A stretch of 64,000 bases of DNA from Mycoplasma haemofelis str. Langford 1 (lineage in GTDB: Bacteria > Bacillota_I > Bacilli_A > Mycoplasmatales > Mycoplasmoidaceae), in contig NC_014970.1 in NCBI RefSeq assembly GCF_000200735.1, positions 310,001 through 374,000 of the forward strand. Reading direction: 5' to 3'. How positions within the stretch are numbered: the first letter of the stretch is position 1; each line of letters starts with the position of its first letter. The notes beneath the pieces are model-generated. The model saw nothing but the letters and a program-made list of their open reading frames with translations, made no database searches and had not been told where the DNA came from. Position numbers and translations under genes: made by a program. This document shows, piece by piece, positions 28,451-38,773 of the stretch.

Positions 28451-29098
28451 CTATTGAGCTTGCGGAGCTGAAGTCTCTTTAGTGCATCAAATCCCCACCT
28501 TCTCTAATGCTTCTTCAAAATTTATATCGGTAGTTTCTAATTTAGCTTTCTCCCCACACTGTTTCTTGATCTGGGTCTTCTTGGCATCATCACCTTGATC
28601 GCCAGTTAAGGTTAAAAATTCATTCGCCCCATTCTTCTTGATCATCTCCGCTCAAGTATTATCGTCCGTGGTGTTTTCGGTATTCAGGAAAGTCTTATTC
28701 TTCAATTTATCCTTTACTGATAGGGGAACAATGCATCATCTTCTTGACATCTTGTAGTTATCTTCATTGCTGGAATCCCCTTGTAGATACTTGGAGCAAG
28801 AATCCTTGATTTCGGCGATTAGTGCATCATCACTGGTTTGCTTAATTTCAGAGAATCTACGACTTCCCGTTTCCTCCCCCTTGTATGCTGTTTTTATCTT
28901 CTCTCAACCGTTACTAGTAGTGTTGGAAAAGTCTAAAAGGGTGTAACCCTCGCTTCTTAATCTGTCACTGATGGAGGTTACTACTTTGATCTCCTCTTGG
29001 CTATTAGAGGATAAATTGCTTACTAAGAAATAATCACCTACAGAGCTACCAATTCCACCCAATAAAGCTGCGCTCTTGGTTAAAGTACTTACTGCCAT
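28451..29098 (-). CDS. Family M SF1 protein, 215 aa
   Basis: MAVSTLTKSAALLGGIGSSV anchor, SISDRLRSEGYTLLDFSNTT, SCSKYLQGDSSNEDNYKMSR, RWCIVPLSVKDKLKNKTFLN, QCGEKAKLETTDINFEEAL, IWCTKETSAPQAQ. Abuts the N gene upstream (stop 29099). Family M always follows N. Confidence 0.87.
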
Positions 29099-29731
29099 TT
29101 ATTTCACAGGGACAGAACATCAGTCTTGGAATTTGGAATAGTCAGATAGGTAATCTTTATCTAAGGAAGTCTTATCTTTAAGAGCCTTACAGCCCTTTTT
29201 CATTTCGTTAATTCTTGTATCATCAACTTCCGAATTCCCCAAGGCAGTTATATTGACGTTCATCTTATTCTTGGCTTCAGCAGATAGGTGGTTCTTAACT
29301 AAAGTAGTTCAAGTATCCTTGTCCTTCTGATCGTTATCCGTATCGCTCAGAACTCTTCTCCCCTGTTTCTCTATTCTGTCCTTAACGGAAATGGGCATGG
29401 TACATCATCTGGAGGCTTTATCTTTGTCGTTCTGGGAGTAGGTTTCAGATTGAAGAAGAGAGGAGCACTTCTCTTTTAGTTGATCTACTGTTAAATCAGT
29501 CTTGGATGTGGTGAAGACTTCGTCCGCTTTCTCCTTAACTTGGTTGTATTTGGATAAGGTGTCATTCCATTGGGTATTGTTATCTCTTATTAGGGTGAAA
29601 CCGTCTTCTTGTAGTTTGGTTGCTAAAGTATTCTTATTATCCTTCGATAGTTGTTGAGAAACTAATATACCACCACCGATAACTCCACCAGCTCCAAGAG
29701 TTCCTGCGGCTGCTTTTGGAAGGATGCTCAT
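29099..29731 (-). CDS. Family N SF1 protein, 210 aa
   Basis: MSILPKAAAGTLGAGGVIGG anchor, LATKLQEDGFTLIRDNNTQW, KCSSLLQSETYSQNDKDKA, RWCTMPISVKDRIEKQGRRV, GCKALKDKTSLDKDYLSDY, DWCSVPVK. The second-module block LDKDYLSDYSKFQDWCSVP is kept in all N genes. First gene of its run, 106 nt from the divergent J. Confidence 0.87.
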
Positions 29732-29837
29732 GATTGCTAGGAGGTTTAGTTCAATCTCCCCCTATTAGAAGGGCTTTTTATTTGTCTTTTGGGAAATGTT
29801 ATTTTCGGGAGGGATTATTTATTAGGGGGTGGAGCCT

Positions 29838-30486
29838 ATGTCAGTTCCGGCAAAGGTAGCTATGGGCTTGGGGGGTAATGGGGACTGGATGTTACTTTGC
29901 TGCTTCCAATCTATCTCCTTCCGACAAGCCTAAAGAGAAGATAGCTTCTAGGTTGATTAAAGGTGGATTCGAACTTTTGAATTTTGAATCAGAGACTTCT
30001 GTGAGTCAGAATTGGAAGGATATTCTTGCCGAATATAAGAAGCAGGAGACTGGCGTTTCAGAGAAGTTCTCTTTTACTTTGAATACTTCTGGGTCTGATG
30101 AGGAAAAGAAGAATGTGGATTTTCTTAAAGGGGCTTGCAAGACTTTGGTGGATTCTGAGGATGAATCGGATGGTGCCTATATTAAGGCCAGACGATGATG
30201 TGTGGTTCCTAAGACTGTTAAGGAGATTCTAGAGAAGTTAAATAAGAAGGTTTTGAAACATGAGAGTAGTGAAGCTGAGGATAGTGATGCTTGGAAGTTA
30301 AAGATAGGGAAGTATGATCATTCTAAACTTCCCTTATCAGGAATCACTTGGCCAAGTACTGGGGATGATCAGAAGGTTTCTGAGTTAAAGAAGGGCTGTA
30401 AGACTCTTCTAGAGAAGGCAACTAAGACTTATAGTAAGGACTTTACCACAGAATATGACACCGGAATTAGTTGGTGTGTTGCTTAA
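29838..30486 (+). pseudogene. Family J SF1 gene, frame-OFF at a six-G tract
   Basis: ATG at 29838 opens MSVPAKVAMGLGG, then leaves frame at GGGGGG (29870-29875). With five G the frame reads MGLGVMGTGCYFAASNLSPS and stays open: LIKGGFELLNFESETSVSQN, RRWCVVPKTVKEILEKLNKK, GCKTLLEKATKTYSKDFTTE, SWCVA, 215 aa. Length 649 (3n+1) fits one extra G. Homopolymer switching or an assembly error are both possible. Confidence 0.8.
29870..29875 (+). repeat. Poly-G tract (6) in the J gene anchor
   Basis: Six G in codons for the glycine-rich membrane segment. Five would restore the frame of the J gene. Confidence 0.75.
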
Positions 30487-31077
30487 TTGGCTCTCCCAAT
30501 TAAGTCTTTAGCAATACTTTTTCTTCTTGGAATATCTGGTTCCTTTCTAGTTTCGAATTTAGATCTAGTATTTTACGAAGGCCCCTCCAGCATAAGGAGC
30601 AAGCTAATCAGGGACGGATTTAAGCTCCTTTCCCATGACTCTAAAGATTGAGAGATACTTTGGAAGAAACATGAAGAAGAGTCTGGGGGGAAGTTGCCTT
30701 TTCTAGTTAATAGCTTGGATAGTTTCCAAGTGGCATGTGAAGAGGTATTGAAATTTACTGATTTAAATTCTCACTATTCTCAAGCTAGTAGGTGATGTGT
30801 AGTTCCACAAGGATTTGAAGATAGATTGAAATTTCTTGGGAGTAGGAGAATTAGAGAAGGAGAGTCGATTTGGGCTGATTTGCTCGCTAAGTATGAGAAG
30901 GATGATAAGAATAACTTTGTAACGGATTTGAAAAGTAAGGAGACTTCCGAGTTGAAGATACAGGAGATGAAGAAGTATTGTGATGAGGTGGAGAAGAAGG
31001 GTCTGAAGACTTATGACAAAGATTTCTCTGAACAGTTTTCTAGGTTCCTAATGTGATGCACTAGGAAGGATAGCTAG
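30487..31077 (+). CDS. Family J-like SF1 protein, 196 aa, TTG start
   Basis: Starts TTG directly after the stop of the previous J gene (ALPIKSLAILFLLGISGSFL). The membrane segment is Leu/Ile-rich, not Gly/Ala-rich as in other J genes. Then IRSKLIRDGFKLLSHDSKDW, ACEEVLKFTDL, SRWCVVPQGFEDRLKFLGSR, KYCDEVEKKGLKTYDKDF, MWCTRKDS. A shortened, diverged J that relies on coupling to the broken gene above. Confidence 0.78.
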
Positions 31078-31703
31078 GCCGTTCCTCCCTCTGTACACCA
31101 TTCTTTTACATGAGTGAATGTCTGTTCGTAAGCCTTAAAGTGAGTTCTGCTTGTTGACTCGCATCATCTCTTTATTATTGGTAAATCAGCTTCCTTTTTA
31201 TCAGTAGAATCTTGGGGTCACTCATCCGCCAATCCCACTAAAGCTCTAGAAGTTTTGGCTGTTTTTCTTTTGTTATAGGTAGCATCTCATTTACTTCCAT
31301 TTTCAGAGTCATTTGTAAGTAACTTCTTATTATTTCTAGTTAATCAATCTCCGATAGTCTTAAGAGTGCAATACTTCTTGACGCTTTCCAGATGTTCCAA
31401 CTTCTCTGAATATGACTCACTTAATTTAGATGAACATCATGACTTTAATGACTTCCCTCCAAGGTCGTCATTGTCATCTGTTAATTTGAGAAGAGTCTTG
31501 ATTGCCGTCTTGTCAGATTTAAATTCTTCCTTCCATTGTAGCGCCTCATGTTCGGGATTCTTTATAGAGGAGATTAATGTGTATCCCTCATCAGAGAGGC
31601 GTTTAGATACGGACTCCTTAAGATAAATAGATCCAGCATAAGCTCCCGTTGCGGCGGTTCCTAAAGCCGCAGTAGCAATTCCGCCCTTCGCCAGAGATGT
31701 CAT
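31074..31703 (-). CDS. Family H SF1 protein, 209 aa
   Basis: MTSLAKGGIATAALGTAATG anchor, SVSKRLSDEGYTLISSIKNP, KSWCSSKLSESYSEKLEHLE, KYCTLKTIGDWLTRNNKKLL, YNKRKTAKTSRALVGLADEW (SPRSQI core altered), RWCESTSRTHFKAYEQTF, EWCTEGGTA. Last gene of cassette K'-H-N-M-H; overlaps the convergent J gene by 4 bases. Confidence 0.87.
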
Positions 31704-31712
31704 GACTTTAGG

Positions 31713-32360
31713 CTACTTTGTAGCAGCCTCAGAAGTGCATCAAAGACTTACGCTCTTCAAAGTCTCATCAAATGTTGCGTCCGTAGTTTCCACTGCAGCC
31801 TTTGTTTCACATTGTTTCTTAATTTCCTCTCGTTTCTTATTGGTATCTGCGCTGCTTGTGAAAGTTACGAACTTATTGGCTCCTTCAGATTCATTCTTGG
31901 ATACTAATTTATCTCAATTTCCGTTATCTCCAGAGTCACTATTATCTGTCTTTAGTAGAGCCGATTCTCCCAATCTTGACTTTACTGATACGGGAACGAT
32001 ACATCATCGTCTAGATAACTTGTAGCCAGATTCATCGGTAGCATCCCCTTTCAGATATTTCAAGCATGAATTCTTGATTCCATCTAATGTACCATCTCCA
32101 CTTTTATTAACTCCAGAAAATCTCTTACTATCGTCGCTCTCCTTTCCATAGGCATCCTTGATCTTGTTCCATCCTTCTCCAGAAGTATTCTCAAAATTTA
32201 AAAGGGTATATCCCTCATTATTCAATTTGTCTTCTATAGAAGTAATTGCTTTCTCCTGCTTGGGACTAGAAGATAGGTGATTAAATAAAGAATACCCACC
32301 AACTGCACTTCCAGCCCCACCCAAAAGAGCAGCTCCTTTGGTTAAATTACTAATTGCCAT
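31713..32360 (-). CDS. Family M SF1 protein, 215 aa
   Basis: MAISNLTKGAALLGGAGSAV anchor, SIEDKLNNEGYTLLNFENTS, SCLKYLKGDATDESGYKLSR, RWCIVPVSVKSRLGESALLK, QCETKAAVETTDATFDETL, LWCTSEAATK. Its ATG lies 11 bases inside the N gene upstream. Very close in its first half to the M at 48410. Confidence 0.87.
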
Positions 32361-33000
32361 TTGTTTCTTTAGGAACAGAACATCAGTCTTGGAATTTGGA
32401 ATAGTCAGATAGATAATCCTTATCTAGAGAAGTCTTAACTTTCAACTTCTTACATTCACCCCTTAGGATATTGATCCTATCATTATCCACCTCTGCATTT
32501 CCGGTAAGAGCGTTGATCGTCACTCCTAATCTGTTTCCGGAACTATCCTGCAAATGCTTCTTAACTAGATTAGTTCACAGTGTCTTATCTGTGGCACTAT
32601 TGTCTTCGTCATTGAGAACTCTTCTTCCAAACTTGCCTATTCTGTCGTTTATGGAAATGGGCTTAGTGCACCAACGTATAGTCTTTGCTTTCTCTATTTC
32701 CGAATAAAGATCCTTTGTAAGAAGGGAATTACACTGTTCCTTTAATTGGGGAACAGTTAGTTCTACAGTGGAGCTTTTAAAGATCTCATCAGCACTCCCT
32801 TTTACTTCGTTATATTTTTGTAAAGTGGTAGTCCATTGGGAGTCTTCATCCTTCATAGGTTCGAAGCCTTCTTTTTGAAGTATTTGGGATAAAGTAGGCT
32901 TCTGCTCTCCCTTTGACAAATGTTGAGATGCTAAAATTCCTCCCCCAGTAACACCACCAATTCCGGCAGCTCCTGCTGCAGCTTTAGTTGCGAAATTCAT
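32350..33000 (-). CDS. Family N SF1 protein, 216 aa
   Basis: MNFATKAAAGAAGIGGVTGG anchor, LSQILQKEGFEPMKDEDSQW, QCNSLLTKDLYSEIEKAKTI, RWCTKPISINDRIGKFGRRV, ECKKLKVKTSLDKDYLSDY, DWCSVPKETNGN. The tail runs 11 bases past the start of the M gene. Its ATG shares a base with the H stop. Confidence 0.87.
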
Positions 33001-33659
33001 TATTGTGCTGTCGGAGAATTTACATTAACTCCGTCTTCTGTACATCAGTTGTATACATTAGTGTATGTATCTTCGTGAGCTAAGAAATAGGACTGCACTT
33101 TCAATTCACATCACTTCTTGATCTTAGGTAGATCCTGAGTTTTTGTATCTCCATCAGGTCATGACCCTTCAAGACCTACCTGAGACCGAGGAGATAGTTG
33201 GGCAGTCTTCTTGCGTTGTTCATAGGTCTTATCTCACTTTCCGCTGTCTTCCGAAGAGTGGGTAAGTATCTTCTTGTTATTTCGAGTTAACTGACTTTCT
33301 ACCTTTCTAAGAACACAATAGCTTTTGACCTCTTGAAGATGCTTTGCCCCCTGTGAGTAATCTTCTTTTATTTTAGATTCGCATCACTCTTTCAAAGCTT
33401 GACCCCCCTCTTCATCAGAATCCTTTGTAAATCCTATTAGAGTCTTTATTTTCTCTTTGGCGGACTTAAATTCAGCTTCCCATTGAAGCTTTAAATGGGC
33501 AAGATTATCTATGGAGGAGATCAGTAGATACTTGTTATCTGTAAGATGCTCAGATATGGTAGGCTTATTCTTTTGGAAATAGTTGATTCCAGCATAGGCA
33601 CTGGTGGCTGTAGCTGCTCCGCCTAAACCCAGCATTCCTAATTTGTGAATGGAATTCAT
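33000..33659 (-). CDS. Family H SF1 protein, 219 aa
   Basis: MNSIHKLGMLGLGGAATATS anchor (its Met-Gly-rich start resembles the H at 49701), TISEHLTDNKYLLISSIDNL, EWCESKIKEDYSQGAKHLQE, SYCVLRKVESQLTRNNKKIL, YEQRKKTAQLSPRSQVGLEG, KWCELKVQSYFLAHEDTYT, NWCTEDGVNVNSPTAQ. Second gene of the K'-H-N-M-H cassette. Confidence 0.87.
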
Positions 33660-34298
33660 CTATTCAAAGGTAGATTCTGCAGAACACCACTTCTTGATTG
33701 ATTCGAAGTTATTTAAGTAGTTAGTTTCCTTTAAAGGCTTGTTGAATGCGGTTTCACACGCTGTTGAAAGCTTGGAGAAACTATTTTCTTTAGTATCGCT
33801 AGATCCAAAAGTAAATCCCTGAAGAGACTCTCCAGAGCTGGATTTAAGCTTTTCCCATCTTATTTTCCATTTATCATCCTGATCAGACTTAGATAGAAGA
33901 GTGACCCCCTTTTCGGAAAATAAGTCGCTTATCTTTTTGTCTCTTGCGCAGTATTTAACCGCTTCCTTGTATTTCTTATCGTCCCTATCACTTACTTGCT
34001 CTTTAAGAGTTGAAGAACATTTAGATTTGTAAGCCTCTAATATCGTTTCGGAAACTGGATTGCTCGTTCATCCTTTCAGCCCCCAAGAATCTTCTCCACC
34101 CTTCTTATCTTTATTTTCATTCTTATAAGCAGTTCACTTCTCATTCCATTCGTTGTCCCCCTTAATGAGAATGATGGTTTTATCTTCTTGAATTAGAGAG
34201 GATATGCTCTTGGAATTATTACTAAGAATTCCTGAATATCAAATTCCAGTTCCAGCGGCTCCCGCAGCCGCAGCAGATGCTAAACCGTACTTAATCAT
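33660..34298 (-). CDS. Family K' SF1 protein, 212 aa
   Basis: MIKYGLASAAAAGAAGTGIW anchor, IWYSGILSNNSKSISSLIQE, DKTIILIKGDNEWNEKW, KCSSTLKEQVSDRDDKKYKE, YCARDKKISDLFSEKGVTLL, ACETAFNKPLKETNYLNNF, KWCSAESTFE. K-like in module 1 and closest to I in the anchor (YSGILS). Twin of the gene at 50346. Overlaps the U gene by 8 bases. Confidence 0.86.
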
Positions 34299-34905
34299 GA
34301 GATGATGATTCAATACATCACATCTTTGCCTTTTCTAAATAGGAATCAAAGTTATCTTCCCAATGATCCTTGTCAATAACTATCTTGCACTTATCCCGTA
34401 GTTGACTCCAATTGGTCTTTTAGGTATCTGTGGTTTCTAGACTCAAAGACTCTATTTGTTTATCTCCCTTTCCTTGTGTTACGTAAGTAGTAGCTAACTT
34501 CTCCCAATGCGTTTTGTGAGTTTCATCAGTGGCATTTAAAACCTTAAAACTAAGTTTAGATAATCGTGTGGATACGTTTTGCGGAACTACGCAATATCTT
34601 CTTGCTGTCTTGTAGTCTTCTTCGGAATTCTTATCCTTGGAAAGGATGCCTGCACATAGGGACTTTAATTTAGCTTCATCTATACTCTGGGATTCTGAAG
34701 ACTTCTTCTCCTTGTACTTTTTTAAAGAGGTTTGTCAATGGTCGGTATGTGAATTATTTAGAAGTCCAAATTTCTCATCTACTAATCTCGTTCCTATGTT
34801 TTCTTTACGTTCATTAGAAGAAGCTCCATAGTTATACAATCCATAAGTTCCTAATCCAACCCCACCAATTCCGGCTGTAGTTAAAGCCGCTTTCAACGGA
34901 TCCAT
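34291..34905 (-). pseudogene. Family U SF1 gene with in-frame TAA
   Basis: MDPLKAALTTAGIGGVGLGT anchor, NIGTRLVDEKFGLLNNSHTD, LCAGILSKDKNSEEDYKTAR, RYCVVPQNVSTRLSKLSFK, SLSLETTDT then TAA (34420-34422), then the same frame continues KTNWSQLRDKCKIVIDKDHW, MWCIESSSHD. Related genes have Lys or Gly codons near the stop. As read, 161 aa with module 2 lost; a single substitution would restore 204 aa. Confidence 0.8.
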
Positions 34906-35487
34906 CTATTGCTTTGTACAGATATCTAAATATCCCTTAATTTCTCCCTCAAATATAGAAGAAGCGATACTTTTGCATGCAGTCAATATTTGTTCCTTCC
35001 AGTCACTCGGCTCATTATCGGAGCTTTTCTTAGAAGTATGTACATCCAATAATTTTCCTCCCAATGTGTCGTTATTCTTAGCTTTAAAATCGGCTCATTG
35101 AGTCTTAATGTCGGTGGTTGCTTCTATTGGTTTCTTATCGCCAATTGTGTCTGAGTAATTCTTGGAACAGAAATTCTTAAAATCACCCATTAAGTCTTGG
35201 GAGAAGGTGGAGTTGTAAAGGGATTGGCAGGCTTTCTTTAAGGAGTCCGTATTATTCTTATTTTTGGCAGAAATTAAAGAAGGGTGCTTTGGAGTTCCGG
35301 AATTTAAAGTTGATAGCTTTTTAGTTCATATAGAGTTCTCGTTATCCTGTATTAAGGCTAGTTCGTATTTACTCTTAAAGGTCTCCTTGCTCTCTGACGG
35401 GAAGAAGTGCATGTATCCAGCCGCAGAACCTATCCCTGCAGCAGATGCTCCTCCCAACCCAAGCAGTAATTTAGTAGGGACTTCCAC
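34906..35487 (-). CDS. Family C' SF1 protein, 193 aa, GTG start
   Basis: GTG at 35487 (MEVPTKLLLGLGGASAAGIG), YMHFFPSESKETFKSKYELA, NSGTPKHPSLISAKNKNNTD, ACQSLYNSTFSQDLMGDFKN, FCSKNYSDTIGD, ACKSIASSIFEGEIKGYLD, ICTKQ. C-type core (TFKSKY, KxPSLI, IFEGE) but short in module 2 and lacking the KPW hallmark. Resembles the gene at 39415. Confidence 0.83.
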
Positions 35488-35491
35488 TTAA

Positions 35492-36127
35492 TTACTTAAG
35501 CTTGTCAGCTGCTTCTTTAGTACATCACTCCTTAAAGTTCTCAAACGAATAATCTCACTCGTGATTAGTAGATTCCATGTCTGACAATTTTTTGCACTCA
35601 GACTGAAGCTCCTTTCAAGCTTCCCCCGTGTTTCCAGTATTTAACTTAGTTTTCAAATCCAAAATGCTGTTCATATTCCTATCTAAATAAGACTTTCTTA
35701 ACTTCTCAAAGTCATCCTTATTCTTGGTATCGCTAGCTTCTAAGCCCAATGAAGTAAGTCCATAAGAAGATATATGACTCTTAATCGTTTTAGGAAGGAC
35801 ACATCATCTATTGAATTTTCAAGAACTATCAGTATCTGAAACATCCCCTTTCGCAACCTGTTCGCAAGTGGATTTCAATTCTTCTCAAGTGATATTCGTA
35901 TTCGCGCTAAATCGGGCACCAGTAGCTACATTGTTATCAGTATATTTGGTTAGCATAGCTTGCCAATCCGATTGCTTGGAAATGGGAACGAAGTGCTGTC
36001 TTCTGAATTTATCGGCTATGTTTTTAGCTTCTCCTTCGGACAATAAATGATGTGCTAAGGCTGCGGAGCCTGCAACTCCACCCACAGATGCAGTTGATAG
36101 AAAACCAGCTTTCTTAGATAAACCCAT
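35492..36127 (-). CDS. Family O SF1 protein, 211 aa
   Basis: MGLSKKAGFLSTASVGGVAG anchor with AALAHHLLSEGE, NIADKFRRQHFVPISKQSDW, TCEQVAKGDVSDTDSSWKFN, RWCVLPKTIKSHISSYGLTS, ECKKLSDMESTNHEWDYSF, EWCTKEAADKLK. The ALAHHL anchor end and ADKLK tail define O. Last of five O genes in tandem. ATG at 36127 chosen over the in-frame TTG six bases upstream. Confidence 0.87.
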
Positions 36128-36160
36128 TGACAATGCGAGAGGAAGGAAGAATCCTCTTAA

Positions 36161-36805
36161 TTAACTATTTTTTAATTTGTCGACTGCTTGCGTAGTGCAT
36201 CAAGCCTTAAAGTCATCGAATGAAAAATCAAATTCTGTATCGGTAGATTTAATCTCCGACAACCCTTTGCAGGCTTCTTGAAAGATTTGTCACTCTTCCT
36301 TTCCGCCTTGTTTATTGTTCAAGTTCTCTCGTAAATTTAGGATGATGTTCTTTCCTAACTTTACGTAAGCATCCTTTAGCTTGCCCCAACTGTCCTTATC
36401 TTTGGTATCTTCAGCTTCAAGTCCTAAAGCAACAATTCCGTAAGAATCTAAGTGGCTTTTTATGGTCTTAGGAACTGTACACAATCTTCTGAATTCTGAA
36501 TAGTTCTTAGAGTCGTCAAGATCTTGTTTTGCAATACGCTCGCAAGAAGACTTCAACTCTTCTAAGGTCATATTACCTCCAGATTTAAATAACTGCCCAA
36601 CGGCTATTTTGTTCTGTTTGTATTCAGATAGTATGGAGTTCCAACCCTCCTCTTTTGAAATGAGGGTGAAATGATCCTTTCGAAGCTTATCTGAGAAGGT
36701 TTTAACTTTATCTTCAGATGTTAGGTGATGAGCTAATGCGGCAGCTCCCGCCACACCTCCAACAGAGGTTGTGGATAATAATCCAACTTTCTTAGTTAGA
36801 CCCAT
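36161..36805 (-). CDS. Family O SF1 protein, 214 aa
   Basis: MGLTKKVGLLSTTSVGGVAG anchor, TFSDKLRKDHFTLISKEEGW, SCERIAKQDLDDSKNYSEFR, RLCTVPKTIKSHLDSYGIVA (RLC in place of RWC), ACKGLSEIKSTDTEFDFSF, AWCTTQAVDKLKNS. 34-nt gap to the O gene downstream. Confidence 0.87.
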
Positions 36806-36814
36806 TTGGAAGTA

Positions 36815-37453
36815 TTAACTGAGTTTGTCCGCCGCTTCTTTAGTGCATCACTCTTTGAAATTCTTAAATGAAAAATCAAAATCCACATCTGTAGACTTCT
36901 CCTTTGACATTGTTTCACATTCAGATTGCAAGAGCTTTCACGACTCATCCCCTTGTTGTTTCAACTTATCCCTTAATTGGTAAATACTGTTCATGTCTCT
37001 AGCTAAATAGGATCGCTTTAGCTTTTCTCAATTGCCCTTATCACTCACATCATTGCTTCCCGATTTCAATGCGTGAAGACCATGATCAGATAGGTGATTC
37101 AATATAGTTTTAGGGATGGTACATCACCTCTTGAATTTTGAATAGATCCTCGAATTAGAAATATCTTCTTGAGCTGCTTGTTCGCAAGCAGCTTTTAAGT
37201 CTTCTAAAGTTGCATCTGCACCGCTATTAATAAAACGAGCATGTTGAACTCCCTTCTGCTTGTTGTACTCTACTAACATAGTTTCCCAATCTTGCTTCTC
37301 TGAGATGGGTGTGAAATGTTCCTTCTTTAGCTTCTGGATTACATTCTTGACTTCCTCCTCCCCAGAGGATAGATAGTGAGCTAATGCGACACTTCCCGAT
37401 ATTCCTCCGACGGATGCTGTTGATAGGAATCCTACTTTCTTAGATAAAGCCAT
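36815..37453 (-). CDS. Family O SF1 protein, 212 aa
   Basis: MALSKKVGFLSTASVGGISG anchor, NVIQKLKKEHFTPISEKQDW, ACEQAAQEDISNSRIYSKFK, RWCTIPKTILNHLSDHGLHA, ECETMSKEKSTDVDFDFSF, EWCTKEAADKLS. Third of the tandem O run; 9 nt from the next. Confidence 0.87.
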
Positions 37454-37475
37454 TGGAGGCGAGATCCTGCGTTAA

Positions 37476-38114
37476 TTACTTCAATTTGTCTGCTTCTTGT
37501 TTGGTGCACCATAACTTGAAAGTCTTAAATGTGAAGTCAAAGTCTGTGTCAGTAGAATCCATCTCAGACATGGTTTTACACTCCTTCTGAAGCTCTTTCC
37601 AAGTGTCATCCCCTTCCTGTTTCAATTTGTCTTTTAAATCCAAGATGCTATTCACACCTTGGTCTAAATAAGACTTCTGCAACTTCTTTCAACTGCTCTT
37701 ATCGCCTTCGTTACTATCGTCTAAATTTAGGGAAGTTAGATTGTGCGAGGCAAGATGATTAAGGATGGTTTTGGAAACTACACATCATCTTCTGAATTTT
37801 CAATCAGGACTCTTAGATTCAGAAATATCCTCTTGTGCCGCCTGCTCGCAAATCGACTTTAATTCCTGTCAAGTTATATCCCTGTCTGTAAATCTTGTTC
37901 CTTGAGACCGCTTTTCTTCTTGGGAATTGTATTTAGTTAACCTAGCTTCTCAGTCCTGTTGCTTTGTGATTAGAGTGAAATGCTCCTTCCGAAATTTATC
38001 AGCTATGTTTCTTACTTCTCCTTCAGATGATAAATAATGCGTTAATGCGACAGTGCCGGCCACACCACCGGCAGTTGTTGTGGATACTATTCCCGCTTTC
38101 TTTAATAAACCCAT
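37476..38114 (-). CDS. Family O SF1 protein, 212 aa
   Basis: MGLLKKAGIVSTTTAGGVAG anchor, NIADKFRKEHFTLITKQQDW, ICEQAAQEDISESKSPDWKF, RRWCVVSKTILNHLASHNLT, SYLDQGVNSILDLKDKLKQE, ECKTMSEMDSTDTDFDF, LWCTKQEADKLK. The ATG directly abuts the stop of the frame-broken O gene upstream. Confidence 0.87.
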
Positions 38115-38770
38115 TTACTTACCTAGCTTGTCAACTCCTTGTTTGGTGCACCAAGATTGAAAATCTTTAAATGAGAAATTAAATTCAGCGTCGGTGGACT
38201 TTACTTTAGACAGCCCTTCGCATGCTTCTTGAAATACCTTCCATTTCTCAGTCCCATTTTCATTCTTCTTTAACTTCTCTAACAGTCCGTAAATGATGTT
38301 GTCATCCCGCTTTAGATAAGCTTCCTGTAACTTGTTTCAACTGTCTTTATCTCCTTCATTGTCGCTGTTTAATTTCAATGCGGTAAGCCCATGATCGGAT
38401 AAGTGACTGAGTATAGTTTTTGGTACAGTACATCACCTTCGAAATTCATCGTAATCCATAGAGTTTGCAATTTCTTCTTTGGCTGCCTTCTCGCAGGCAG
38501 ATCTTAGTTCCTCCAAGGTTACCTCTTTACCGTCGGTTGCGAATCAAGCGCCCCTTATCCCTTTTGTCTTTTCTTTGTATTCCGATAGCATAGAGCTTCA
38601 CTCCTCATCCTTTGAAATAAGGGTAAAGCGTTCTTTATGAATCTTGTCTGAGAAGTTCTTTATCTCATTTTCAGATGATAAGTAATGCACCAATGCACCA
38701 ATGCAGCAGTTCCAGCCGCTCCACCTGCTGAAGTTGTAGAAATTATTCCCGCTTTTTTAAGAAGACCCAT
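38115..38770 (-). pseudogene. Family O SF1 gene, frame-OFF by an 8-nt duplication
   Basis: ATG at 38770 opens MGLLKKAGIISTTSAGGAAG, TAALVHWCITYHLKMR then TAA. On the minus strand TTGGTGCA occurs twice. With one unit the anchor ends ALVHYLSSENEIKNFSDKIH, as in all O genes, and the frame runs to GVDKLGK at 38115, 215 aa. Length 656 (3n+2) fits +8. As in SF2, the break falls at the outer end of the membrane segment. Confidence 0.86.
38687..38702 (-). repeat. 8-nt tandem duplication in O gene anchor
   Basis: GCACCAAT x2 on the plus strand (TTGGTGCA on the coding strand). Other O genes have one copy. It closes the frame right after the membrane segment. Confidence 0.88.
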
Positions 38771-38773
38771 TTA

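Larger units (their letters stand above)
31074..34298 (-). repeat. Cassette K'-H-N-M-H, copy 1
   Basis: Five genes in the order, strand and spacing found again at 47770-50981 (start-to-start distances 639/659/640/657 versus 636/644/635/658). Confidence 0.8.

Noticed and set aside
29756-29831. CCCCCTA ... TAGGGGG inverted repeat between N(-) and J(+)
   Set aside because: Only 7 bp with a long spacer and not repeated at other divergent gaps; likely chance.
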